DNA from: Hydrogenophilales bacterium CG12_big_fil_rev_8_21_14_0_65_61_21
Lineage (GTDB): Bacteria > Pseudomonadota > Gammaproteobacteria > Burkholderiales > Thiobacillaceae
NCBI GenBank assembly: GCA_002782005.1
Contig: PFGT01000061.1
Span: 1 to 64,000 of the forward strand
Direction: 5' to 3'
Length of the DNA stretch: 64,000 nucleotides
Part shown: piece after piece, positions 16,400 through 24,598 of the stretch
How the letters are laid out: each line of letters begins with the position of its first letter
How positions within the stretch are numbered: position 1 is the first letter of the stretch
The notes under the pieces: generated by a model
Database searches by the model: none
What the model was told of the DNA's origin: nothing
What the model saw: the letters and a program-made list of their open reading frames with translations, nothing else
Translations under genes and position numbers: made by a program

Positions 16400-16797
16400 T
16401 ACTGGCCCCGTGCCCGGTCGAGGTAGGCGCGCACCATCAGCAGGCCGGCGAAGCCGTAGTCCTTGATGACCTCCACCGGCGTGAGATTGTCGAAGGCCTT
16501 GTTGCGTGCCGACATCCACCGGTAGGCAAGATCGCGGTTTCGGGGAAACAGCAGGCGCAGGTTCTTGTGGATGCCGAGCAGGTGGCCGACCCGCTCATAC
16601 TGATCGCGGGTCGAACCGATCGGTTCACCCTTGCGGTAGCGGCTCAGGGCCGAGCGGTTGCGAGGCGCCAGACCGAGCAGGGCGGCCTGGTCGTCGGTGG
16701 GCAGGCCCCAGTGATCAAACAGCTTCATGGTCATCGTCGCCAGTGAGCCCCGGTCCTGGGGCGGTGAGGCGGGTTTTTCGACGGTAGCGGTCTTCAT
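16399..16797 (-). CDS. Xre/MbcA/ParS-type antitoxin
   Basis: A 132-residue partner of the RES toxin. The central part ([20 protein letters not shown] followed by RYRKGEP) is the helix-turn-helix of the DUF2384/MbcA group, and the C-terminal [20 protein letters not shown] is the toxin-binding antitoxin domain (NLTP...GL). It precedes the toxin and overlaps it by one base, the normal order for Xre-RES pairs. An AT-rich stretch with a CGTTA-T-TAACG inverted repeat 47 nt upstream may be its operator. Confidence 0.88.
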   Translation of the reverse strand: MKTATVEKPASPPQDRGSLATMTMKLFDHWGLPTDDQAALLGLAPRNRSALSRYRKGEPIGSTRDQYERVGHLLGIHKNLRLLFPRNRDLAYRWMSARNKAFDNLTPVEVIKDYGFAGLLMVRAYLDRARGQ

Positions 16798-16843
16798 AGC
16801 GATGCATCCGTGGGGTCATCCAGATACGCCTACTATAGCAATC

Positions 16844-16911
16844 CGTTATTAACGATACAATAAAAGTTTCTAATATACAAAGACAGTCAAGCTGGGGCGA
16901 CGCTTTATAAT
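16844..16911. promoter_or_regulatory. AT-rich divergent promoter region of Xre-RES and dbpA
   Basis: Contains the inverted repeat CGTTATTAACG (16844-16854), a possible Xre operator. For dbpA there is a candidate -35 TTAACG (16849-16854), a 16-nt spacer and -10 TAATAT (16871-16876). A second -10-like TATAAT at 16906-16911 is only 5 nt before the dbpA ATG and lacks a good -35. Assignments are by eye. Confidence 0.4.
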
Positions 16912-16916
16912 CTGGT

Positions 16917-18386
16917 ATGCCCCATCGTCCATCCCCAACTTCGTCGTCATTCGAGCAACTGCCGCTGGCGCCGGCCGTCCTGGCCAATCTGCGCCAGCTT
17001 GGCTACCTGAACATGACCCCGATTCAGGTGGCCAGCCTGCCCATCGCCCTGGCTGGCCATGACCTGATCGCCCAGGCCAAGACCGGCAGCGGCAAGACCG
17101 CCGTCTTCGCCTTGACCTTGCTGGCGCGCCTCGATGTCAGCCGCTTCGAGGTCCAGGCCCTGGTGCTCTGCCCGACCCGCGAGCTGGCCGATCAGGTGGC
17201 GCGGGAGATTCGCCGTCTGGCGCGCAGCGAGGACAACATCAAGGTGCTGTCCCTGGTCGGCGGCAGCATCATGCGGCCGCAGATGGCCAGTCTGGCGCAT
17301 GGCGCCCACGTCGTCGTCGGCACCCCCGGACGGATCATGGATCACCTGCAACGCGAGAGCCTGAAACTCGATACGCTTAATACCCTGGTGCTCGACGAGG
17401 CCGATCGTATGCTCGACATGGGCTTCTTCGACGACATCGTCTACATCGCCAGACGCTGTCCGAAGCACCGCCAAACCCTGCTGTTTTCCGCGACCTACCC
17501 CGAAGGCATCGCCCAGTTGAGCCGGCAGTTCATGCGCCAGGCCAGGGAGGTGAAGCTGACCGAGCGGCCAGCGGCCGACCAGATACGCCAACGTTTTTAT
17601 CAGGTGGCGAACGAGGAACGGCTGGATGCGGTCGCCCGGCTCTTGAATCACTACCGGCCGGTCGGCGCCCTGGCCTTCTGCAATACCCGCCAGCAATGCC
17701 GCGATCTGCTCAAGTTGTTACGCGAGCAGGGTTTCGATGCCCTGGCGCTGCATGGCGAGCTGGAACAGCGGGAACGCGATCAGGTGCTGATCCAGTTCGC
17801 CAACCATAGTTGTTCGGTGCTGGTCGCCACCGACGTGGCGGCGCGCGGTCTGGACATCGCCCAGTTGGCAGCGGTCATCAACGTTGACGTGACGCCCGAT
17901 CCCGAGGTCTACATCCACCGCATCGGTCGCACCGGGCGGGTCGATCAGGCTGGCTGGGCCTTGAGCCTGGTCAGCGCCAACCAGATGCGGCGGGTTGACA
18001 ACATCACCAAGGAACTGGGCACCGAAGTGGAATGGCACCCCATCGACGAGATGACCGCCACCAGCGACCAGCCGTTGCGGGCGCCGATGGCGACCTTGCA
18101 GATACTCGGCGGCCGCAAGGACAAAATCCGGCCTGGCGACGTACTGGGCGCGCTCACCGGCGAGGCTGGCCTCAAGGCCGACCAGGTTGGCAAGATCGAT
18201 GTCACCGAGACCGTTACCTACGTGGCAGTGGCGCGCGCCATCGCCCAGGAGGCGCAACGCCGGCTGGCCGCCGGGAAGCTGAAGGGCAAGAGCGTGAAGG
18301 TGCGCGTCCTGGATATTTCCGGCGCCACACAGACCAATGCGCCTTCGCGCGCCAACGCCAGCATCCGGCGCCGACCCAAACCCTGA
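16917..18386 (+). CDS. dbpA: DEAD-box ATP-dependent RNA helicase DbpA
   Basis: A 489-residue helicase acting in late 50S ribosome assembly. Motifs in order: Q motif (MTPIQ), Walker A AKTGSGKTA, PTRELA, VLDEADRMLDMGF (DEAD box), SAT, and the C-terminal IHRIGRTGR. The tail from LQILGGRKDKIRPGDVLGAL is the DbpA RNA-recognition domain that binds 23S rRNA hairpin 92, which separates it from RhlE or SrmB. It is followed 16 nt later by a glutaredoxin-like gene and then an exonuclease gene, probably one transcript. Confidence 0.95.
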   Translation: MPHRPSPTSSSFEQLPLAPAVLANLRQLGYLNMTPIQVASLPIALAGHDLIAQAKTGSGKTAVFALTLLARLDVSRFEVQALVLCPTRELADQVAREIRRLARSEDNIKVLSLVGGSIMRPQMASLAHGAHVVVGTPGRIMDHLQRESLKLDTLNTLVLDEADRMLDMGFFDDIVYIARRCPKHRQTLLFSATYPEGIAQLSRQFMRQAREVKLTERPAADQIRQRFYQVANEERLDAVARLLNHYRPVGALAFCNTRQQCRDLLKLLREQGFDALALHGELEQRERDQVLIQFANHSCSVLVATDVAARGLDIAQLAAVINVDVTPDPEVYIHRIGRTGRVDQAGWALSLVSANQMRRVDNITKELGTEVEWHPIDEMTATSDQPLRAPMATLQILGGRKDKIRPGDVLGALTGEAGLKADQVGKIDVTETVTYVAVARAIAQEAQRRLAAGKLKGKSVKVRVLDISGATQTNAPSRANASIRRRPKP

Positions 18387-18402
18387 CCATCGAGGCCCGA
18401 CC

Positions 18403-18792
18403 ATGAAATTCCTGTTTAGAACCTTCTTCAAGACCGTGCGCCTGATCTTGGGTCCGGCGCTGCTGCTCAAGGAACGCTTGACCGCGCCGCAAGGCCTGGT
18501 GCGCGCGCCGGAGGCGCAGCAGGCGGTCGACCGGCAATGCCGCGATCTGGCCCTGTACCAGTTCAAGACCTGCCCGTTCTGCATCAAGGTGCGCCAGGAG
18601 ATGCGCCGCCTGTCGCTGAATATCGAGCAGCGCGATGCCCAGCATGAAGGCGAGCATCGCTCGGCGCTACTGGCCGGCGGCGGCAAGGCCATGGTGCCCT
18701 GCCTGTGCATACGCGATGGACAAGGCAACCGCCGCTGGCTGTACGAATCCGGCGACATCATCGCCTATCTGCGCGAGCGGTTCGGGTCTTGA
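18403..18792 (+). CDS. Glutaredoxin-fold protein
   Basis: A 129-residue protein with an N-terminal hydrophobic/amphipathic segment (about residues 5-20) followed by a glutaredoxin domain: LYQFKTCPFCIKVRQEM carries the CPFC redox motif, and MVPCLCI has the cis-proline before the strand. The C-terminal YESGDIIAYLRERF is the glutathione-transferase-like helix. It probably reduces glutathione mixed disulfides, perhaps at the membrane. Its TGA overlaps the proposed TTG start of the next gene. Confidence 0.85.
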   Translation: MKFLFRTFFKTVRLILGPALLLKERLTAPQGLVRAPEAQQAVDRQCRDLALYQFKTCPFCIKVRQEMRRLSLNIEQRDAQHEGEHRSALLAGGGKAMVPCLCIRDGQGNRRWLYESGDIIAYLRERFGS

Positions 18793-19421
18793 CCGGCGGC
18801 TTGCCGGTTTCAATAGCCAGGGAGGCGGTCGCGGAACTGCCGATCCGGCGTTATGAAGGCCCGGTTTACCTGGTTGCGACGGCACCGGACCTGGCACGGG
18901 CCATGGCCGACATCCGGCAAGAGCGGGTAGTCGGCATCGATACCGAGACCCGGCCCGCGTTCCGGAAAGGCGAAAGCTATCCGCCCGCACTGGTCCAGGT
19001 GGCCACCGCCCGCGTGGTGTATCTGTTCCGGCTCCATCAGGTTGATTGCGCCGCGGCGCTGGCCGAGTTGCTGGGTGCGCCAAGCATCGTCAAGGCAGGG
19101 GTGGCGCTGGCCGACGACCTGCGCCAACTCAAACGGGAGTTCCAGTTCGAACCCGCCGCCATCCTCGATCCGGGCCGCATCGCCCGCCGCCATGGTATCC
19201 GTCAAACCGGCTTGCGTAACCTGGCCGCCATCTTCCTGGGCTTCCGAATCACCAAGGGCGCGCGCACCTCCAACTGGGCGGCGGCGCATTTGACGGCGGC
19301 GCAGATCGCCTATGCGGCAACCGATGCCTGGGCCTGCCGCGAGTTGTACCTGCGCTTTCAGACATTAGGGTTATTGGCGGAGCAGCAGAAAAGCGTTCCG
19401 CCGACAACCGGCAACCAGTAG
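18789..19421 (+). CDS. RNase D-like 3'-5' exonuclease (DEDDy)
   Basis: A protein of about 210 residues containing one DEDD exonuclease domain: GIDTET (first Asp-Glu), VKAGVALADDLRQL (second Asp) and IAYAATDAWACREL (Tyr-Asp), the DEDDy set. It lacks the HRDC domains of full RNase D, like many short 3'-5' exonucleases acting on structured RNA or DNA ends. No ATG fits the upstream end; a TTG at 18789 overlapping the glutaredoxin stop (TTGA) is the best start, with another TTG at 18801 as an alternative. Confidence 0.82.
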   Translation: MTGGLPVSIAREAVAELPIRRYEGPVYLVATAPDLARAMADIRQERVVGIDTETRPAFRKGESYPPALVQVATARVVYLFRLHQVDCAAALAELLGAPSIVKAGVALADDLRQLKREFQFEPAAILDPGRIARRHGIRQTGLRNLAAIFLGFRITKGARTSNWAAAHLTAAQIAYAATDAWACRELYLRFQTLGLLAEQQKSVPPTTGNQ

Positions 19422-19435
19422 GTAGCCGCAGTAAA

Positions 19436-19609
19436 GGGGCCACCCATCAGATCGGCGCGTTCTTTGGCGTCTGGCTGGGCGGCGTCGCCTTCGCCCAAGG
19501 CGGAGACTACTCATGGATGTGGTACGCCGACGCGGCGCTGGCCACCATCGCCGCCATCCTCAACCTGCCGATTCGCGAGGCACGTATGCCTCGCTTCGCA
19601 CCCGCCTGA
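19436..19609 (+). pseudogene. C-terminal remnant of an MFS transporter
   Basis: In the 270-nt gap before the Phd antitoxin one frame reads GATHQIGAFFGVWLGG, then a DYSWMWYADAALA stretch and LPIREARMPRF, ending in TGA at 19607-19609. This is the last helix and tail of a major facilitator protein; the rest of the gene is missing and there is no start. The deletion may mark where DNA was lost or inserted between the exonuclease gene and the TA pair. Confidence 0.65.
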
Positions 19610-19633
19610 CATGGGTTTGCGGAACTCGGCTTC

Positions 19634-19667
19634 TTGACGCAAGCGGTTAGCCAGACTAGACTAAACT
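19634..19667 (+). promoter_or_regulatory. Promoter/operator of Phd-PIN pair
   Basis: TTGACG (19634-19639), a 17-nt spacer and TAGACT (19657-19662) form a good sigma-70 promoter. The stretch TTAGCCAGACTAGACTAAAC beginning at 19647 is nearly repeated upstream of the other Phd-PIN pair (27761-27781, opposite strand), so it may be the antitoxin binding site. An AGGAGG ribosome site follows at 19679-19684. Confidence 0.6.
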
Positions 19668-19691
19668 AAGTTCCTTCAAGGAGGCCAATCC

Positions 19692-19940
19692 ATGCAATCC
19701 GTCAATATGCTGCAAGCCAAGTCCACCTTGTCCCGGCTGGTGGACGCTATCGAACAAGGGGAAGAACGCGAAATCGTCATTGCCCGGAACGGCCGGCCGG
19801 CGGCCAGGCTGGTGCCTATGGAATCCTCGGCATCCGGGCCGCGCATCGGTGTCGCCAAAGGCGCTTTCACCATTCCGGACGATATCGACGCCAACAATGA
19901 CGAAGTGGCCCGCCTGTTTCTCAATGGAGACGCGGCTTGA
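19692..19940 (+). CDS. Phd/YefM-type antitoxin
   Basis: An 82-residue antitoxin. MLQAKSTLSRLVDAIEQGEE is the Phd/YefM N-terminal DNA-binding fold, followed by VIARNGRPAARLVP, and the C-terminal tail (about 55-82) would bind the PIN toxin. A strong AGGAGG site and a recognisable promoter precede it. Its TGA overlaps the TTG start of the toxin gene. Confidence 0.88.
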   Translation: MQSVNMLQAKSTLSRLVDAIEQGEEREIVIARNGRPAARLVPMESSASGPRIGVAKGAFTIPDDIDANNDEVARLFLNGDAA

Positions 19941-20323
19941 ACCTGCTGCTGGATACGCATATCGCGCTGTGGGCGATTGCCGATTCCCCGAAGCTTTCGG
20001 CCCAGGCGCGCGACCTGATTCTGGCGCCGCGCACCACGGTCTGGGTCAGCGCCGTCTGCCTGTGGGAAATCGCCATCAAGCACGGACTCAGCCGGGGCGA
20101 TATGCCGGTATCCGCGCAAGAGGCGCTACGCTATTTCCGTCAGGCAGGATACCGCCTGCTTGCCATCGAGCCGGAACATACTGTCGCCGTCGAAACACTG
20201 CCCGCGTATCACCAAGACCCGTTCGACCGCCTGCTCGTCGCGCAGGCCCTGGTCGAACCGATGCGCCTGATGACGCACGACGCGACGATGGCCCGCTACA
20301 GCGACACCATCATCCAGGTTTGA
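19937..20323 (+). CDS. PIN-domain toxin (VapC-like)
   Basis: A 128-residue PIN ribonuclease-type toxin. LLLDTHIALWAIAD carries the first catalytic Asp, CLWEIAIKHGL the Glu, and DPFDRLLVAQALVE plus MTHDATMARY the remaining acids. This DTH...WE...DPFDR pattern is the subgroup that pairs with Phd-type rather than AbrB-type antitoxins. Start is a TTG (19937-19939) within the antitoxin stop (TTGA). Closely related in plan to the pair at 27103-27725. Confidence 0.88.
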   Translation: MNLLLDTHIALWAIADSPKLSAQARDLILAPRTTVWVSAVCLWEIAIKHGLSRGDMPVSAQEALRYFRQAGYRLLAIEPEHTVAVETLPAYHQDPFDRLLVAQALVEPMRLMTHDATMARYSDTIIQV

Positions 20324-20370
20324 CAGCCAAGCTCCCGCGTCACCCCCGCCGCCGCAAGCCCAGCGCCGTC

Positions 20371-20390
20371 AAAGGGTCAGGTTCAATTTT
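20371..20390. repeat. RAYT-type repeat core (GGGTCAGGTTC)
   Basis: AAAGGGTCAGGTTCAATTTT lies at the 3' end of the FAD oxidoreductase gene and includes its stop codon (20383-20385). It resembles the GGGGTCAGGTCT ends of the RAYT element at 27867-28794. It is a single half-element without an obvious inverted partner, probably a REP-like remnant. Confidence 0.4.
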
Positions 20391-21603
20391 CAGCGTCGGG
20401 GCGTTGCTGTGCGAGCCCAGCCACCGCTCGGCCCGCCACATGGCCGCTGGCGAAGCAGGCGGTGAGCAGGTAGCCGCCGGTGGGCGCTTCCCAGTCGAGC
20501 ATCTCGCCGGCGCAGTACACGCCGGGCAGGTCGCGCAGCATCAGGTGTTCGTCCAGCGCCGCGAAGGCGACGCCGCCGGCGCTGCTGATGGCCTCGTCGA
20601 GCGGGCGCGGCCTGAGCAGCCGGATCGGCAGGGCCTTGATGGCCGCCGCCAGTTTTGCCGGATCGGCGAAGGCCTCTTGCGCCAGGCATTCCCGCAGCAG
20701 CCCGGTCTTGACGCCCTTCAGTCCGAGCCGGCTTTGCAGGTGGCTGGACAGAGAACGGCTGGCGCGCGGCCGAGCCACTTCTTTGGCGACCCGCTCAGGG
20801 CTCCAGTCGGGCAGTAGGTCGAGGTGAAAGGCGGTCGAGCCTTCGGCCTCGATGGCGTCACGCAGGTGGGCGGAAAAGGCGTAGATCAGGCTGCCCTCGA
20901 CACCGTGTTCGGTGACCATGAATTCACCCCGGCGGGTCTCGTCGGCGAAGCTGAGCGCCACCGATTTCAGCGGCTGGCCGGCAAAGCGTTCGCGGAAATG
21001 GGCGCTCCAGTCGCAATCGAAGCCGCAGTTGGTCGGGCGCAGCGGCGCAACCGCCACATTGCGTTGTTCGAGCAGCGGCACCCAGGCGCCATCGGAACCC
21101 AGCCGCGCCCAACTGCCGCCGCCCAAGGCCAGCACGGTAGTCTCGGCATTGACGATCCTCTCGCCCTCGGGCGTGGCGAAGCGCAAGGCACCGTGCTCAT
21201 CCCAACCCAACCAGCGATGGCGGACATGAAAGCGCACCCCGGCCGCGCGCAGCCGGTGCAGCCAGGCGCGCAGCAACGGCGCGGCCTTCATGTCGGTCGG
21301 AAAGACGCGGCCGGAGCTACCGACAAAGGTGTCGATGCCCAGCCCGCGCGCCCATTCGCGCAAGGCATCCGGGCCGAAGGCCGCCAGCAGCGGTTCGATG
21401 TCGGGACGGCGTGCGCCGTAGCGGGCCAGGAAGGCGGCTAGCGGCTCGGAATGGCTGAGGTTGAGGCCGCCCTTGCCGGCCATCAGCAACTTCCGCCCGA
21501 CCGAGGGCATGGCGTCGTAGAGATCGACCGTGATGTCGCTGCGGCTGAGTACTTCGGCGGCCATCAGTCCGGCCGGGCCGCCGCCGATGACGACCGTGCT
21601 CAA
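20383..21603 (-). CDS. HI0933-like NAD(P)/FAD-dependent oxidoreductase
   Basis: A 406-residue flavoprotein of the HI0933/BaiN family (close to the group exemplified by P. putida PP_4765). The N-terminus VVIGGGPAGLMAAEVLSRS binds FAD; GRKLLMAGKGGLNLSHSEP is the family signature; TTVLALGGGSWARLG is the second dinucleotide motif. The C-terminal GVYCAGEMLDWEAPTGGY is the FAD-contacting end. Biochemical function is not established for the family. Start is a TTG at 21601-21603 overlapping the stop of the upstream HTH gene (TTGA), so it may be cotranscribed with the TA-like pair before it. Confidence 0.85.
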   Translation of the reverse strand: MSTVVIGGGPAGLMAAEVLSRSDITVDLYDAMPSVGRKLLMAGKGGLNLSHSEPLAAFLARYGARRPDIEPLLAAFGPDALREWARGLGIDTFVGSSGRVFPTDMKAAPLLRAWLHRLRAAGVRFHVRHRWLGWDEHGALRFATPEGERIVNAETTVLALGGGSWARLGSDGAWVPLLEQRNVAVAPLRPTNCGFDCDWSAHFRERFAGQPLKSVALSFADETRRGEFMVTEHGVEGSLIYAFSAHLRDAIEAEGSTAFHLDLLPDWSPERVAKEVARPRASRSLSSHLQSRLGLKGVKTGLLRECLAQEAFADPAKLAAAIKALPIRLLRPRPLDEAISSAGGVAFAALDEHLMLRDLPGVYCAGEMLDWEAPTGGYLLTACFASGHVAGRAVAGLAQQRPDAEN

Positions 21604-22091
21604 GCCTGGCCGACCCTGCCCAGCGCCTCGTCCGCTATGGCCAGTTCAGTCGCCACCGTTGTCCAGCCTTCGTTGGTTGCTTCCAGGGTGATGTTCTGGT
21701 TCACCAGCCGGTCGACATCGTTGATGCGGGCGACGACGGACTGGATGGTCTCGTTGCCGTCGGCATGGGCGGCGTAGAGCAGGCGGACCAGTTTGTCGGC
21801 CCACTTGGGAACCTTACCGGTCTTCTCCCAGCGCGCCACGGTCTGGCCATCCACGCCCAGCAACTTGGCCAGGGATGGCTGCGACATAAGGAAACCGCTG
21901 GCGCGGATATAGCGGAATTCCACCCCGGTTAGCCGGCCCGCCTTGCGGGTCAGCGCGAGGCAGACGGCGCGGATCAGCCCATCGCCATCCTGGAAGGACA
22001 CGGCCTTGCCATAGGGCGTTTCGTGCAGTGCGTAGCCGTTGCGCAGCCGAACATTGCGCAGTCCGCCATCGGTGTAGTGGTACATCGTCAC
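21600..22091 (-). CDS. HTH protein, probable antitoxin of a DUF4258 pair
   Basis: A 163-residue protein with a C-proximal helix-turn-helix: RYIRASGFLMSQPSLAKLLG then DGQTVARWEKTGKVP, the arrangement of MqsA/HigA-like antitoxins. The N-terminal part (LRNVRLRNGYALHETPYGKA) is probably the toxin-contact region. It lies 3 nt downstream of a DUF4258 protein, with toxin before antitoxin as in MqsRA and HigBA. No zinc-binding CxxC is present, unlike MqsA. Antitoxin function is inferred from context. Confidence 0.7.
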   Translation of the reverse strand: MTMYHYTDGGLRNVRLRNGYALHETPYGKAVSFQDGDGLIRAVCLALTRKAGRLTGVEFRYIRASGFLMSQPSLAKLLGVDGQTVARWEKTGKVPKWADKLVRLLYAAHADGNETIQSVVARINDVDRLVNQNITLEATNEGWTTVATELAIADEALGRVGQA

Positions 22092-22094
22092 TCC

Positions 22095-22394
22095 TTAAAT
22101 ATCCATCACGGTGATAACCGGCAGGCCGGTGGTGTCCATTTCGAATGCGACTACCACAGCTATGTCGCGGCCTTCAACGTAGCGTTCCATCCGGCATTCC
22201 AGCGCTTCATGCCGAAGGCCGGGTTCCGGTTCCCGTACCAGGATGCCCTTGCGTAGTACGTCGTACACCACCGCCAAGGTGATCCGCCTCTCGCGCATTC
22301 GCTTGCGGGCGTGGTCGGTCAACAGGATGTTTGCCGTGTTCAGCGCACGCTCGCGGATTTGTTGCTCGATCTGTTTCTTAGATGACTTGGCCAT
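22095..22394 (-). CDS. DUF4258 family protein, probable toxin
   Basis: A 99-residue protein with the DUF4258 pattern: LLTDHARKRMRERRIT, VLRKGILV and then VVVAFEMDTTGLPVITVMDI. This family resembles small RelE/MqsR-like folds and is often paired with HTH antitoxins. I start at the ATG at 22392-22394 (MAKSSKKQ) rather than 22409, because the upstream ATG lies inside an 8-bp inverted repeat that looks like the operator. Toxicity is inferred. Confidence 0.68.
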   Translation of the reverse strand: MAKSSKKQIEQQIRERALNTANILLTDHARKRMRERRITLAVVYDVLRKGILVREPEPGLRHEALECRMERYVEGRDIAVVVAFEMDTTGLPVITVMDI

Positions 22395-22400
22395 GTCACG

Positions 22401-22419
22401 GCCTATCATTTTGATAGGC
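22401..22419. promoter_or_regulatory. Inverted-repeat operator of the DUF4258/HTH pair
   Basis: Perfect repeat GCCTATCA-TTT-TGATAGGC, 6 nt upstream of the chosen DUF4258 start. Position and symmetry fit a site for the HTH protein of the same pair. It could also act as a leader hairpin. Confidence 0.6.
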
Positions 22420-22521
22420 TAGCACTAATTCGGTTCCTTATCTCTACCTGCCAGGCCATGGCGTGTCATATTAGAGTGCGGGTCGCCTGACCAAAATCGT
22501 AGTGGCTGGGATCCAGTGTCT

Positions 22522-24156
22522 TTACCTCTCGACCATATCCAGCGCCACCGCTTCGGCGGCCTCGATGCCGTCGACTGCGGCCGAGAGTATGCCGCCGGCG
22601 TAGCCCGCGCCCTCGCCAGCCGGGTACAGGCCACGGGTGTTCAGGCTCTGGTAACTGGCGCGGTCGCGGGTGACGCGAATGGGCGAGGAGGTGCGGGTCT
22701 CGACGCCAGTCAACAGGGCGTCGGCCATGTCAAAGCCGTGAATCTGCTTGCCGAAGGCGGTGAGCGCTTCGCGGATCGCGGTGATGGCGAATTCGGGCAG
22801 GCAACTCGACAGATCGGTCAGGTGCACGCCCGGCGTGTATGACGGCGTCACCGAACCGAATTCGGTCGATGGCCGGCCGGCGATGAAATCGCCCACCTTC
22901 TGCGCCGGGGCGGCGTAGGTCTCGCCGCCGGCATTGAAGGCAGCGGCCTCCCAGCGGCGCTGGAATTCGATGCCGGCCAGCGCATCGCCCGGGTAATCGT
23001 CGGGGGTGATGCCGACCACCAGGGCGGCGTTGGCGTTGCGCTCGTTGCGCGAATACTGGCTCATGCCGTTGGTGACCACCCGGCCCGGCTCCGAGGCGGC
23101 GGCCACTACGGCGCCTCCGGGACACATGCAGAAGCTGTATACCGAGCGGCCGTTGGCGCAATGATGCACCAGCTTGTAGTCGGCCGCGCCCAATTGAGGA
23201 TGCCCGGCGAAGCGGCCGAAACGGGCCTTATCGATCAGCGACTGCGGATGCTCGACGCGCAGGCCGATCGAGAACGGCTTAGGCTCGATGTGGACGCCTC
23301 GCTCGTACAGTTGGTAGAAGGTGTCGCGGGCGCTATGGCCAACAGCTAGCACCACATGGCGGGTTGGCAAGCGCTCACCATTGGCCAATATCACGGCGCG
23401 CACCTGGCCCATGCCGTCGGGGTTGCTGCCCATAGGGTTACGCTCGATCTCGAAGTCCTCGACCCGGGCCTGGAAACGGACCTCGCCGCCCAGGGCGATG
23501 ATCTTGGCACGCATCTTTTCGACCATGCCAACCAGCTTGAAGGTGCCGATGTGCGGCTTGCTGACATACATGATCTCGGGCGGCGCGCCGGCCTCGACGA
23601 ACTCGGTCAGCACCTTGCGGCCGCGCCAGGCCGGGTCCTTGATCTGGCTATGCAGCTTGCCATCCGAGAAGGTACCGGCGCCGCCTTCGCCGAACTGCAC
23701 GTTGGATTCGGGATCGAGCTTGCCCTGGCGCCACAAGGCCCAGGTATCTTGCGTGCGCTCGCGCACCGCCTTGCCGCGCTCCAGGATGATCGGCCGAAAA
23801 CCCATCTGGGCCAGCACCAGCCCGGCGAACAGGCCGCACGGTCCCATGCCGATCACCACCGGGCGCTCTTCCAGATCGGCCGGCGCACGGGCGACGAAAC
23901 GGTAGTCCATATCCGGCGTGACCGAGACATGGCGCTCGTCACGCAAGCGCTTGAGTGTCGCCGGCTGGTCCTTCACTGCGCAATCGACGGTATAGACGAA
24001 CTGGATGTCGGATTTCTTGCGGGCATCGAACCCGCGCCGGAACACGGTAAAGCCAGTCAGATCACCATCGGTTATGCCCAGTCGTTGCAGCACCGCCGCT
24101 TTCAATGCGCCTTCGGGGTGGTCGAGCGGTAGCTTGATTTCGGTCAGGCGGAGCAT
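22522..24156 (-). CDS. Uncharacterised FAD-dependent dehydrogenase (COG2509 type)
   Basis: A 544-residue flavoprotein. After an N-terminal alpha/beta domain (about 1-95; KSDIQFVYTVDCAVKD) comes RPVVIGMGPCGLFAGLVLAQ, the FAD-binding glycine motif, then NVQFGEGGAGTFSDGKLHSQ, and the C-terminal GLYPAGEGAGYAGGILSAAV that closes the FAD site. CMCPGGAVVAAASEPGRVVT is a family signature. Physiological substrate is unknown. A 127-nt gap follows on the 3' side towards the DUF4258 gene, and the VapC gene lies 1 nt upstream of its start. Confidence 0.88.
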   Translation of the reverse strand: MLRLTEIKLPLDHPEGALKAAVLQRLGITDGDLTGFTVFRRGFDARKKSDIQFVYTVDCAVKDQPATLKRLRDERHVSVTPDMDYRFVARAPADLEERPVVIGMGPCGLFAGLVLAQMGFRPIILERGKAVRERTQDTWALWRQGKLDPESNVQFGEGGAGTFSDGKLHSQIKDPAWRGRKVLTEFVEAGAPPEIMYVSKPHIGTFKLVGMVEKMRAKIIALGGEVRFQARVEDFEIERNPMGSNPDGMGQVRAVILANGERLPTRHVVLAVGHSARDTFYQLYERGVHIEPKPFSIGLRVEHPQSLIDKARFGRFAGHPQLGAADYKLVHHCANGRSVYSFCMCPGGAVVAAASEPGRVVTNGMSQYSRNERNANAALVVGITPDDYPGDALAGIEFQRRWEAAAFNAGGETYAAPAQKVGDFIAGRPSTEFGSVTPSYTPGVHLTDLSSCLPEFAITAIREALTAFGKQIHGFDMADALLTGVETRTSSPIRVTRDRASYQSLNTRGLYPAGEGAGYAGGILSAAVDGIEAAEAVALDMVER

Positions 24157-24157
24157 G

Positions 24158-24598
24158 TCAGGGCTTGAAAATAGGGATCGCCAGGGTCATGCCATGGGCG
24201 GCGGCGTTGTTGGCAAGCGTCCGGTCCAGGGTCGCGAAATGGCTGGCTTGCAAACGTTGCGCGATAGCGAGGTGCAGGCCGCCGCCGGCACGCAATCCGG
24301 ACGGCGCATGGCGGCACAATTCACGGGCGCGCCGATAATCGACCTCGGTCGGTACCGCATGGGGAGCGAAATAGGCGGCGAATTCATCGATGTCCACGCT
24401 GGCCGCGAGCTGCCCAGCGGCATCCATCTCGCCGCGCCGGAGCTTGATCGCCAGCGCGCTCTCGCACTCCAGCCGCATCCAGGTCGACAGGATCAGTCCG
24501 CCGCCGCTTTGGCCGGCCAGCCATTCCTGGGCCATGGCGGTATACGTCTCACGGGTGTGGGCAGCCACTAGCACGCTGGTGTCGACATAGACGCGCAT
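24158..24598 (-). CDS. vapC: VapC-type PIN toxin
   Basis: A 146-residue PIN-domain ribonuclease toxin: MRVYVDTSVLVAA (first Asp), RLECESALAIKL (Glu), then GLHLAIAQRLQASHFATLDR with the later acidic positions. The ATG overlaps the VapB stop by one base. The next gene downstream, the COG2509 dehydrogenase, starts immediately after (24156), so the toxin gene could carry it on the same transcript. Confidence 0.88.
   Translation of the reverse strand: MRVYVDTSVLVAAHTRETYTAMAQEWLAGQSGGGLILSTWMRLECESALAIKLRRGEMDAAGQLAASVDIDEFAAYFAPHAVPTEVDYRRARELCRHAPSGLRAGGGLHLAIAQRLQASHFATLDRTLANNAAAHGMTLAIPIFKP

Noticed and set aside
16906-16919. Leaderless dbpA transcript from TATAAT 5 nt before the ATG
   Set aside because: There is no matching -35, and an alternative promoter with better spacing lies 35 nt upstream; kept only as part of the regulatory region.
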